Assembly: GCA_017853785.1 (NCBI GenBank)
Contig: JAFMIX010000135.1
Location: forward strand, 1 to 6,105
Length of the DNA: 6,105 nt
Source of the DNA: Verrucomicrobiales bacterium
GTDB lineage: Bacteria; Verrucomicrobiota; Verrucomicrobiia; Limisphaerales; JAFMIX01
Reading direction: 5' to 3'
In this document: piece after piece, positions 1 through 5,720 of the stretch
How the letters are laid out: each line of letters begins with the position of its first letter
Numbering within the stretch: the first letter of the stretch is position 1
The notes under the pieces: generated by a model
What the model was told of the DNA's origin: nothing
Databases searched by the model: none
Seen by the model: the letters and a program-made list of their open reading frames with translations, nothing else
Position numbers and translations under genes: made by a program

Positions 1-53
1 TCGATGTTGTCGCGCACCACGAAGACCGGACCGGTGAAAACTGATTTCGTCAT
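1..53 (-). CDS. leuD: 3-isopropylmalate dehydratase small subunit, N-terminal fragment (probable)
   Basis: Reading the minus strand from the ATG at 53 gives MTKSVFTGPVFVVRDNI, then a codon starting GA, before the window edge cuts the gene. The pattern (small residue, G-x-V/A-x-V-V-x-D-N-I-D) is the opening of LeuD/aconitase-swivel proteins, where it normally continues into a T-D-Q-I-I-P motif. LeuD pairs with LeuC to form the [4Fe-4S] isomerase that converts 2-isopropylmalate to 3-isopropylmalate in leucine synthesis in the cytoplasm. Only 17 residues are visible, so the call rests on motif memory; homoaconitase or another small-subunit paralogue would look the same here. No clear ribosome binding site precedes the ATG. 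The gene diverges from the EEP gene on the other strand. Confidence 0.65.
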   Translation of the reverse strand, partial: MTKSVFTGPVFVVRDNI

Positions 54-139
54 GCCGGAGAATCTAGTCGGAACGCGGCAGATTTACAGGATAAATTTTT
101 GGTTGAACCCGCGCCGTCACGAACTAGCATTTGGCCGCC
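54..139. promoter_or_regulatory. Divergent intergenic spacer between leuD and the EEP gene
   Basis: These 86 bp separate two outward-reading starts, so they should hold promoters for both. The central part (about 81-106) is clearly more AT-rich than its surroundings, with runs such as GGATAAATTTTTGG, as expected for a promoter region. A weak -10-like TAGATT lies about 10 nt upstream of the leuD ATG on the minus strand. No convincing -35/-10 pair or operator palindrome was found for either direction. The promoter role is inferred from gene orientation, not from a motif. Confidence 0.35.
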
Positions 140-1210
140 ATGGCGAAAAAACCCGCGTCCCGAGTGCTCCGCATCCTGTGGTGGCTGGTGCTGCTCACGA
201 GCGGCGCACATGCGCTGGCGGTGGCGGGGCTGCTAAATGCGATGAACCGCTGTGGCGAGGGCGATTCGCTGGTGAGCCCCCTGCTCTACCTGCCGCCGCA
301 AGGCTGGCTGCTGCCGCTCGGCGTGCTGTTCCCGCTGGCGCTGTTCGTGTGCCGTTGGGCGGTGGCGCTGCACGCGCTGGCGGCGGGCTTGGTGCTGATG
401 GGCTTCATGAATTTCCACTCGCTGCCGCGGAACTATCAGCAACCCGCGTTCGCGACGAATGAGCTGCTCACGGTCATCACCGCCAACTTCGGCCAGCGCA
501 CCGTGAAGTCGCTCCAGCCCTTCATCGAAGAGATGGCCCCGGACGTGATTGCGTTCCAGGAAAAGACTTATCGCAAAAAAGCCTTCGACCGCGACTACAC
601 CTGCTACACGGTCAAGGTCATCGGTGAATTCACACTCGCGAGCAAGCTGCCCATCCAAGCCGCCGCGCTCGTGCCCGACCTGGCGTTCGAGAACCGGCCC
701 GTTGCCGCGCGCTTTGAACTCGAATACTTGGGCCGGCGCATCGCGCTCTACAGTGTCCACATGCCCACGCCGCGCGCTTTCTTGAACGTGTGGCGCTGGC
801 GCCGCATCATCGCCGAGACGCTGGCCGGCGGCGGTTATTTCGATCCCGAGAACCGGCGGGACTTCAAATACTATTGGGACGAGCGCTTCTGGCTTGCCCG
901 CGGCCTGCTCGCGGTGTTGGAAAAAGAAAAGCTCCCCACGCTCGTCGTTGGCGACTTCAACACGCCCGATCACGGCGAGCTTTACCGGCTTTTCGCCGGA
1001 CGCTACACGGATAGCTTCGCGCTCGTGGGCGAAGGTTACGGCTTCACATTCCCGGCGAACGCCCACGTGCCGGTGGCGGGTTTCCGCCCGTGGTTGCGGC
1101 TGGACTATCAATTCGCCGACGCCAACTGGGAGATCTTGGACTGCGAGGTCGAACCGCTCATCCGCGCGCAACATCTCGCCGTTGCGGCCGCTTACCGGTT
1201 GAAGAAATGA
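140..1210 (+). CDS. Membrane-anchored endonuclease/exonuclease/phosphatase (EEP) family protein
   Basis: A 356-residue protein. The N-terminal ~95 residues hold about three hydrophobic helices (roughly residues 8-33, 55-72 and 75-92), followed by an EEP (DNase I-like) domain from about residue 110. The fold's motifs are visible in order: TANFGQ (metal-site Asn ~116), DVIAFQE (Glu ~141), SVHMPTP (His ~207), VVGDFNTP (Asp ~272, Asn ~274), RLDYQFA (Asp ~322) and a terminal His (~345). In most family members the last motif is S-D-H; here it reads A-Q-H. Such proteins resemble YafD-type membrane EEP proteins; the catalytic domain should lie outside the inner membrane, but the substrate (nucleic acid, phospholipid or sugar phosphate) cannot be told. 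A TTG at 131, 4 nt after an in-frame stop at 125-127, could also start it and would add three residues; ATG 140 is preferred. The gene converges on hisA. Confidence 0.85.
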   Translation: MAKKPASRVLRILWWLVLLTSGAHALAVAGLLNAMNRCGEGDSLVSPLLYLPPQGWLLPLGVLFPLALFVCRWAVALHALAAGLVLMGFMNFHSLPRNYQQPAFATNELLTVITANFGQRTVKSLQPFIEEMAPDVIAFQEKTYRKKAFDRDYTCYTVKVIGEFTLASKLPIQAAALVPDLAFENRPVAARFELEYLGRRIALYSVHMPTPRAFLNVWRWRRIIAETLAGGGYFDPENRRDFKYYWDERFWLARGLLAVLEKEKLPTLVVGDFNTPDHGELYRLFAGRYTDSFALVGEGYGFTFPANAHVPVAGFRPWLRLDYQFADANWEILDCEVEPLIRAQHLAVAAAYRLKK

Positions 1211-1215
1211 ACCGG
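1195..1215. terminator. Possible bidirectional hairpin at the EEP/hisA convergence
   Basis: CCGGTT at 1195-1200 pairs perfectly with AACCGG at 1210-1215 across a 9-nt loop. The loop carries the end of the EEP gene; its TGA stop spans 1208-1210, so its last base falls in the stem. The element sits exactly where two converging genes end. The stem is only 6 bp and neither side has a T-run, so it is not a canonical intrinsic terminator. The call rests mainly on position. Confidence 0.25.
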
Positions 1216-1216
1216 C

Positions 1217-1978
1217 TCAGCCGCGCACGCGGTTGAACGCCACCGCATCGGCATAACGCACGCCGCTGCCACCGAAGATATCCAGCGCCGAGCCGATGGT
1301 CAGGCCCACCCTGCCCTGTCCCAGTTTCCCGACCGTTTCCAAATCCGCGAGCGAACCTGCGCCGCCCGCGTAGGTCGTCGGGATCGGCGTCCAGCGCCCC
1401 AGCTTCGCCACCAGCTCGCCGTCGATACCGCGGCAAAGCCCCTCCACATCCACCGCGTGCACGAGAAATTCCGCGCATGACTTCGCCAGCGCCTGCAAAA
1501 CTTCCGCCGAGATATTCAGTTCCGTGAATTTTTGCCAGCGGTCGGTGACGATGAAATAATCTTCGCCGCGCTTGCGGCAACTCAGGTCGAGCACGAGCCT
1601 GTCCTTGCCGACGATCGACACCAGTTCCGCCAGCCGGGCTTCGTCCAACCGGCCCTCGCGGAAGACCCAGCTCGTCACGATCACGTGCGACGCGCCGGCG
1701 TCCAGCCAGGTCCGTGCGTTGGCCGCGTTCACACCGCCGCCGATTTGCAAGCCCCCGGGATACGCCGCCAACGCTTCGCGCGCCGGAGCTTCGTTCCCCG
1801 GCCCGAGCATGATGACGTGCCCGCCGGCAAGGCCGTCGCGCCGGTAGAGTTCCGCGAACCACGCCGCAGGCTTTTCCGAGACAAAGTTCGTGCGCACGGC
1901 GGCGGCGTTGTCGCTCAACGTGCCGCCGACGATCTGAACCACCTTACCGTCGCGCAGGTCAATGCAGGGTCGGAACAT
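1217..1978 (-). CDS. hisA: Eukaryotic-type (HIS6-like) phosphoribosylformimino-5-aminoimidazole carboxamide ribotide isomerase
   Basis: A 253-residue (beta/alpha)8 barrel enzyme for the fourth step of histidine biosynthesis: Amadori isomerisation of ProFAR to PRFAR in the cytoplasm. The candidate catalytic aspartates are Asp7 in CIDLRDGKVVQIVGG and Asp131 in LVLDLSCRK. The phosphate-binding loops look intact (LQIGGGVN ~78-84, YAGGAGS 203-209, GSALDIFGG 229-237). The details match the yeast HIS6 type rather than ordinary bacterial HisA: KVxQIVGGTL, NFVSxxP, HVIxLGP, VIVTSWxF, DLSCRK, FLxHAxDVEGLCxGID and a GSxLDIFGG ending are all characteristic of it. Length also fits the type. No other his gene is visible; it stands alone between a convergent EEP gene and a divergent transporter. 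The ATG at 1978 opens directly into the first beta strand, so the start is secure, though no Shine-Dalgarno precedes it. Confidence 0.95.
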   Translation of the reverse strand: MFRPCIDLRDGKVVQIVGGTLSDNAAAVRTNFVSEKPAAWFAELYRRDGLAGGHVIMLGPGNEAPAREALAAYPGGLQIGGGVNAANARTWLDAGASHVIVTSWVFREGRLDEARLAELVSIVGKDRLVLDLSCRKRGEDYFIVTDRWQKFTELNISAEVLQALAKSCAEFLVHAVDVEGLCRGIDGELVAKLGRWTPIPTTYAGGAGSLADLETVGKLGQGRVGLTIGSALDIFGGSGVRYADAVAFNRVRG

Positions 1979-2090
1979 GCATGCAAGCTAGAGGCCATTA
2001 GCCCAACTTCAAAGTCGAAAATTAATTCCAGTAGTCAAGTTGCCCGGGTTGGGAATTGGCGCGCCGGACGAAAGCTGTTAGTCTGCGCGG
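1979..2090. promoter_or_regulatory. Divergent promoter region between hisA and the TSUP transporter
   Basis: This 112-bp non-coding spacer lies between two outward-reading starts. On the minus strand a good -35-like TTGACT (2038-2033) is followed by an AT-rich stretch (about 2011-2030). No good -10 hexamer lies at 16-18 nt, so the hisA promoter is only suggested. For the + strand gene a weak TTGGCG / TTAGTC pair (16-nt spacing) lies just upstream of the ATG. CCCGGG and GGCGCGCC are short palindromes of unknown meaning. No T-box, leader peptide rich in His codons or riboswitch-like fold is evident. Confidence 0.35.
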
Positions 2091-2858
2091 ATGATCGAAT
2101 GGTGGCATATCGGCTTGTTGTTTTTGACTGGGCTGACGGCCGGATTTGTGGATAGCCTTGCCGGCGGGGGCGGGTTGCTAACCGTGCCGGTGCTGCTGAA
2201 TATCTGCCCCGACCCACTGGTCGCGCTCGGCACCAATAAACTCCAGGCCAGCTTCGGGTCCACCAGCGCCACGTTGCATTTCACCCGCGCCGGCGCATTG
2301 AACTGGCGCGCGATCCGGCGGGCGTGGCTGCTGACCTTTCTGGGCGCCCTTTGCGGCGTCCTGCTGCTCCAGCAGTTCGACACCCGCCTGATCAAGCAAC
2401 TGATGCCAGTGCTGTTGCTTGCCGTGGCGCTCTTCATCTGGCGGCGGCCGCAGTTAGGGGAAAGCGATATCCATCCCCGCCTGTCGCGGGGGCAGTTTGA
2501 TTTCATCTGCGGTTTCGGGCTCGGAGTTTACGACGGTTTTTTCGGGCCGGGCATGGGCACGTTCCTGGCACTGGCTTTCATGCTCGGCTTGGGGTTCAAC
2601 CTCGTGCGCGCCACGGCCAACGCCAAGGCGCTCAACTGGGCCAGCAATGTCGCGGCCCTCACCCTGTTCTTGATCGCGGGTAAAGTCTGGTTCGCGGCCG
2701 GGCTCATCATGGGGGCCGGGCAATGGCTCGGCGCGCGCGCCGGCAGCAGGATGGTCACCACCCGCGGGACCAAATTCATCAGACCAATTTTTCTGACCAT
2801 GGTTGTGCTCATCACGCTGAAGTTGATTTATGACAACTATCTAAGACCCGCCGTTTGA
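2091..2858 (+). CDS. yfcA: TSUP (TauE/SafE) family membrane transporter, YfcA-like
   Basis: A 255-residue polytopic inner-membrane protein with about eight hydrophobic segments in two related halves, typical of the TSUP family (usual length ~250-270). It matches E. coli YfcA closely from memory: GFVDSLAGGGGLL (18-30), ALGTNKLQASFGS (45-57), the second-half signature VYDGFFGPGMGTF (146-158), NAKALNWASNVAAL (177-190), GQWLGARAGSR (210-220) and a LIYD-type C-terminus. TSUP members move sulfite, sulfoacetate, thiosulfate or other small organosulfur anions; the substrate of YfcA itself is not well established, so none is assigned. The ATG directly opens the first membrane segment. It lies 53 bp upstream of thiG on the same strand. 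A sulfur-related link with thiazole synthesis is possible but is only inferred from adjacency. Confidence 0.9.
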   Translation: MIEWWHIGLLFLTGLTAGFVDSLAGGGGLLTVPVLLNICPDPLVALGTNKLQASFGSTSATLHFTRAGALNWRAIRRAWLLTFLGALCGVLLLQQFDTRLIKQLMPVLLLAVALFIWRRPQLGESDIHPRLSRGQFDFICGFGLGVYDGFFGPGMGTFLALAFMLGLGFNLVRATANAKALNWASNVAALTLFLIAGKVWFAAGLIMGAGQWLGARAGSRMVTTRGTKFIRPIFLTMVVLITLKLIYDNYLRPAV

Positions 2859-2911
2859 GCCGCTTTCCTCGCGCCTCGACAAAACCACGGATTCCCGGCA
2901 AATTTCTCCCA

Positions 2912-3700
2912 ATGTCTTTGGACAATCAACCGCTCGTCATCGCCGGTCGCACCTTCAACTCCCGTCTCGTGCTCGGCACGGGAAAATTCGCCGCGCCCGA
3001 AACCATGCGCGCCGCCCTCGCCGCCAGCGGTACGGAGATGGTCACCGTCGCCCTGCGCCGCGCCGACCTCTCCGGCAAACGCGACCCGTTCGCAAACATC
3101 CTCGAATTCATTGACCCTAAAAAATACCTCCTCCTCCCCAACACCAGCGGCGCGATGAACGCCGAGGAAGCCGTCCGCCTTGCGCGCCTTGCCGCCGCCG
3201 CCGGCTTGCCGAAATGGGTGAAGCTCGAAATCCATCCCGACCCGCGCTACCTCCTGCCCGACCCCATCGAAACTTTCCGCGCCGCCGAGATTCTCGTGAA
3301 GGAAGGCTTCACCGTCCTGCCCTACATCAACGCCGACCCCGTCCTCGCCAAGCGCCTGCAAGAAGTCGGCTGCGCCACCGTCATGCCGCTCGGCTCGCCC
3401 ATCGGCTCCAACCGCGGCATCCAGACCCGCGAACAGATCCGCATCATCATCGAGCAAGCCACCGTGCCCGTCGTCGTGGATGCCGGCCTTGGCGCACCCA
3501 GCCACGCGGCGGAAGCCATGGAAATGGGTGCCGCCGCCGTACTCATCAACACCGCCATCGCCGTCGCCAGCGACCCGAACAAAATGGCCGCAGCTTTCAA
3601 GCTCGCCGTGGAGGCCGGCCGCGCTGCCTGCGAGAGCGGCCTCGCCGCCCAAAGTGCCACCGCCAGTGCGACCAGCCCGTTAACGGGTTTTCTGGATTGA
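2912..3700 (+). CDS. thiG: Thiazole synthase
   Basis: A 262-residue TIM-barrel enzyme that builds the thiazole phosphate of thiamine from 1-deoxy-D-xylulose 5-phosphate, dehydroglycine and ThiS-thiocarboxylate sulfur, in the cytoplasm. Family features are visible: LVIAGRTFNSRLVLGTGKF (8-26), LLPNTSGAMNAEEAVRLAR (74-92), WVKLEI with the Schiff-base Lys at ~104, PLGSPIGSNRGI, VPVVVDAGLGAPSHAAEAME, AAVLINTAIA, and a C-terminal SPLTGFLD. A TTG at 2855, overlapping the transporter stop, would add 19 residues. That segment is Arg/Pro-rich and outside the normal ThiG N-terminus, so ATG 2912 was chosen. No thiS, thiH/thiO or thiF is visible nearby, and no TPP riboswitch precedes it. Its stop is only 3 nt from the rfaE1 start, implying co-transcription. 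Confidence 0.95.
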   Translation: MSLDNQPLVIAGRTFNSRLVLGTGKFAAPETMRAALAASGTEMVTVALRRADLSGKRDPFANILEFIDPKKYLLLPNTSGAMNAEEAVRLARLAAAAGLPKWVKLEIHPDPRYLLPDPIETFRAAEILVKEGFTVLPYINADPVLAKRLQEVGCATVMPLGSPIGSNRGIQTREQIRIIIEQATVPVVVDAGLGAPSHAAEAMEMGAAAVLINTAIAVASDPNKMAAAFKLAVEAGRAACESGLAAQSATASATSPLTGFLD

Positions 3701-3703
3701 TTT

Positions 3704-4720
3704 ATGAGCGCAAACCGACTGTCCGCCTCTCGCGTGCGGCAACTTCTCACCGCCGCGACCAAGACCCGCGTGCTCGTCGTCGGCGACGTGATGCTCGACC
3801 AGTTCATCTGGGGCGGCGTCTCGCGCATCTCGCCCGAAGCGCCCGTGCCCGTCGTGGATTTTGAGCGCGAGAGCATCATGCCCGGCGGCGCGGCCAACGT
3901 CTCCCGCAACCTCGCCGCGCTCGCCGGCGCCACGGAAATCTTCGGCGTCATCGGTCGCGACACCGCCGGCCATCAGCTCCAGAAACTGCTCGCCGCCCAA
4001 CACATCGGTTGCGCCGGCCTCGTCACCAGCGCCGCACGCCACACGAGCGTCAAGACCCGCATCGTCGCGCACCGCCAGCAGGTCGTGCGCATCGACCGCG
4101 AAACCCGCGACGGCCTTGACAGCAAGGTCACCGTCCAGCTCGTGGCGAAGCTCAAAGCCAAATTACGCCAAGCCGACGCTGTGATCATCGGTGACTACGG
4201 CAAGGGCGTCGTTACGCAGGCGTTGTTGCATGAGGTCAAGGCACTTTGCCGTGCGCGCGGAATCTGGCTGAGCCTCGATCCCAAGCCTGTCCATGACCTG
4301 AACCTCGCCGGGCTGTCGCTGCTCACGCCCAACCGCAAGGAGGCTTTCGAACTCGCCCGCCTGCCCGACAACACGCGCACCGCCAATCCGCTAGCGGACA
4401 AAAACCTCATGCGCGTCGCGCAGCAATTGCTCAAGGAACTGAAGCCCGCCGTGCTGCTCATCACGCTCGGCGAGCAAGGCATGTTGCTTTGCCAGCGCGG
4501 GCGGAAGCCCTTCCACATCCCCACCGTCGCGCAGGAAGTGTTCGATGTCTCCGGCGCGGGCGACACAGTAATCGCCACGTTCACGCTGGCCATCGCTGCG
4601 GGTGCGTCGCCCATCGAGGCGGCGATTTTGTCCAACCACGCGGCGGGCATCGTCGTCGGCAAAGTCGGCACGGCGACGACCAGTCCCGAGGAATTGCTCA
4701 AGAGTTTTAGCCACAGATGA
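3704..4720 (+). CDS. rfaE1: D-glycero-beta-D-manno-heptose-7-phosphate kinase (single-domain)
   Basis: A 338-residue PfkB/ribokinase-fold kinase that phosphorylates heptose 7-phosphate at C1 for ADP-heptose and LPS inner-core synthesis. Diagnostic features are GDVMLDQ (27-33), SRISPEAPVPVV (40-51, the hallmark of the RfaE/HldE kinase domain), PGGAANVSRN (60-69), DYGKG (164-168), SLDPKP (190-195), LTPNRKE (207-213) and the PfkB signature DVSGAGDTVIA (281-291) with catalytic Asp ~287. It corresponds to the N-terminal half of E. coli HldE; the cytidylyltransferase-fold half is absent, so an rfaE2-type adenylyltransferase should be encoded elsewhere. The start lies 3 nt after thiG, with at most a weak GGA upstream. 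Its last three codons and stop lie in or beside the palindromic repeat, so its C-terminus (SHR) appears repeat-derived. Confidence 0.93.
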   Translation: MSANRLSASRVRQLLTAATKTRVLVVGDVMLDQFIWGGVSRISPEAPVPVVDFERESIMPGGAANVSRNLAALAGATEIFGVIGRDTAGHQLQKLLAAQHIGCAGLVTSAARHTSVKTRIVAHRQQVVRIDRETRDGLDSKVTVQLVAKLKAKLRQADAVIIGDYGKGVVTQALLHEVKALCRARGIWLSLDPKPVHDLNLAGLSLLTPNRKEAFELARLPDNTRTANPLADKNLMRVAQQLLKELKPAVLLITLGEQGMLLCQRGRKPFHIPTVAQEVFDVSGAGDTVIATFTLAIAAGASPIEAAILSNHAAGIVVGKVGTATTSPEELLKSFSHR

Positions 4721-4784
4721 AACACGGATTGAACACAGAATTTTGTTCCGTGTTTCATCCGTGTTCAATCCGTGGCAACTAAAA
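4705..4784. repeat. Imperfect palindrome of 11-bp tandem units (dispersed-repeat-like element)
   Basis: The core is 4710-4776. Each arm holds about two and a half copies of an 11-bp unit of consensus CACRGATKRAA. The left arm has CACAGATGAAA (4712-4722), CACGGATTGAA (4723-4733) and a partial CACAGAA (4734-4740). The right arm, read in reverse complement, has CACGGATTGAA (4774-4764), CACGGATGAAA (4763-4753) and a partial unit. The arms match at 25 of 31 positions when aligned from their ends. Outer TTTTAG (4705-4710) and CTAAAA (4779-4784) extend the symmetry after a 2-nt offset. The element supplies the stop codon of rfaE1 and ends 10 bp before the panB ATG. It could form a long stem in RNA and act as an attenuator or partial terminator. 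No transposase is present. Confidence 0.8.
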
Positions 4785-4786
4785 AA

Positions 4787-5563
4787 ATGAGTTCCAAGAT
4801 TACCCCCGCCACGCTCCGCGCCATGAAAACGCGCGGTGATAAAATCGCCGCGCTCACGGCGTATGATTTTCCCATGGCGAAGCTGCTCGACGAATGTGGC
4901 GTGCCACTGCTCCTCGTCGGCGATTCGCTCGGCATGGTCGTGCTGGGCCATCCCGACACCACGCACGTCACCCTGGCGGACATGGAACACCACGTCCGCG
5001 CCGCCGCGCGCGCCAAGCCAGTCGCCTTGCTCGGCGGCGATTTGCCGTTTGAAAGTTATTTGACTGTGGAGTGTGCCGTGGCCAATGCCCGCAAGCTCGT
5101 CGCCGCCGGAGCGGAGTTTGTGAAGGCCGAGGGCGGACGCGAGATTCTGCCGCAGGTGCAGGCCATCGTCGCAGCGGGGATTCCGTTCTGCGGCCATCTT
5201 GGGATGTTACCCCAGCACGTCCTTGAAGAAGGTGGCTACAAAATCAAAGGCAAGACCGAGGCCGAACACGCTCGCTTGCTCGCCGACGCGCAAGCTTTGG
5301 CCGACGCTGGCGCGTTTGCCATCGTGCTGGAACTCGTCACGCCGCCGGTCGCGCGGGAGCTTTCGCAACGCCTCGCCATCCCGACCATCGGCATCGGCAG
5401 CGGGCCGGATTGCGACGGGCAAATCCTCGTCACGCCCGACCTGCTCGGGACGTTCCCGTGGTTCACGCCCAAGTTTGTGCAGCCCCACCTCAACGCCGCC
5501 GCGCAGATGCGCACCGCCGTGCAGGAATGGCGGACCACGCTGGCAAAAACCCCCACTAGCTGA
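4787..5563 (+). CDS. panB: 3-methyl-2-oxobutanoate hydroxymethyltransferase (ketopantoate hydroxymethyltransferase)
   Basis: A 258-residue TIM-barrel enzyme of the PEP mutase/PanB group. It transfers a hydroxymethyl group from methylenetetrahydrofolate to 2-oxoisovalerate, the first committed step to pantothenate and CoA. The metal ligands Asp46 (in LLLVGDSLGMVVLGH) and Asp85 (in GGDLPFESY) are present, as are Lys113 and Glu115 (in FVKAEGG) and catalytic Glu182 (in IVLELVTPP). GHLGMLPQ (136-143) and IGIGSGPDCDGQILV (201-215) are also typical. The positions are offset by one from the E. coli enzyme, with full length retained. ATG 4787 is preferred over an in-frame GTG at 4772, which lies inside the palindromic repeat. 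No Shine-Dalgarno is seen; an A7 run directly abuts the ATG. panC and panD are not in view. The repeat may weaken co-transcription with rfaE1. Confidence 0.96.
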   Translation: MSSKITPATLRAMKTRGDKIAALTAYDFPMAKLLDECGVPLLLVGDSLGMVVLGHPDTTHVTLADMEHHVRAAARAKPVALLGGDLPFESYLTVECAVANARKLVAAGAEFVKAEGGREILPQVQAIVAAGIPFCGHLGMLPQHVLEEGGYKIKGKTEAEHARLLADAQALADAGAFAIVLELVTPPVARELSQRLAIPTIGIGSGPDCDGQILVTPDLLGTFPWFTPKFVQPHLNAAAQMRTAVQEWRTTLAKTPTS

Positions 5564-5720
5564 CGAAACAACGGGCCAAAGCCGGTGTTTTAACGCAAAG
5601 CCGCCAGACGGATTTGGAAGAATGAAATCGCTGAAGCAAACTAGTCGTTCCCGTGAGTCCAACCAAAGTTGGTCTTGCCCCGCGCCTTTGCAACTTTGCG
5701 CCTTTGCGTTGAATTCCGCC
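5564..5720 (+). other. Intergenic spacer between panB and the lipoprotein gene
   Basis: This 157-bp spacer is mostly occupied by the CGCAAAG-type repeat. No strong terminator follows panB: the nearest candidate, around GGGCCAAAGCCGG (5574-5586) before a short T-run, pairs poorly. No clear promoter hexamers were found. If GTG 5721 is the true start, the repeat forms the 5' untranslated region of the lipoprotein mRNA. Confidence 0.4.
5588..5716. repeat. Degenerate inverted repeat of CGCAAAG-type units
   Basis: The left end reads TTAACGCAAAGCCGC (5590-5604). The right end (about 5683-5714), in reverse complement, reads TTCAACGCAAAGGCGC followed by AAAGTTGCAAAGGC. That amounts to about three imperfect 9-10-bp units built on CGCAAAGG, facing a single unit on the left. 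The arms are ~80 bp apart, and the middle (5605-5682) shows no further units; it holds only a small hairpin, CCAAC (5659-5663) with GTTGG (5668-5672). This looks like a worn copy of a dispersed, tandem-unit palindromic family distinct from the one at 4705-4784. Copy number cannot be judged from one window. Confidence 0.6.

Noticed and set aside
233..1174. A long minus-strand open frame (313 codons) opposite the EEP gene
   Set aside because: It is a shadow of the high-GC EEP gene. The protein is rich in Arg/His/Gln/Glu with no recognisable motif, while the + strand frame carries all EEP motifs.
2855..2911. TTG start for thiG overlapping the transporter stop (TTGA overlap)
   Set aside because: The 4-nt overlap is attractive, but the 19 added residues are Arg/Pro-rich and not part of known ThiG N-termini; ATG 2912 begins just before the conserved region.
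2859..2911. TPP riboswitch upstream of thiG
   Set aside because: The spacer is only 53 bp and lacks the CTGAGA-type conserved core; nothing similar was seen in the end of the upstream gene.
2837..3652. A 271-codon minus-strand open frame opposite thiG
   Set aside because: It is Gly/Ala/Asp-rich low-complexity translation with no family motif, mirroring thiG codon bias. thiG on the + strand is unambiguous.
4705..4784. CRISPR array or tRNA-like element at the rfaE1-panB junction
   Set aside because: The 11-bp units are contiguous and inverted, with no spacers and no cloverleaf; this is a palindromic repeat and not CRISPR or tRNA.
4772..4786. GTG start for panB
   Set aside because: The GTG is part of the palindromic repeat and adds five residues not expected in PanB; ATG 4787 gives a normal length.
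4391..5197. A minus-strand open frame crossing rfaE1, the palindrome and panB
   Set aside because: It reads antisense through two well-supported genes, shows no recognisable domain, and stays open only because of GC bias and the repeat.
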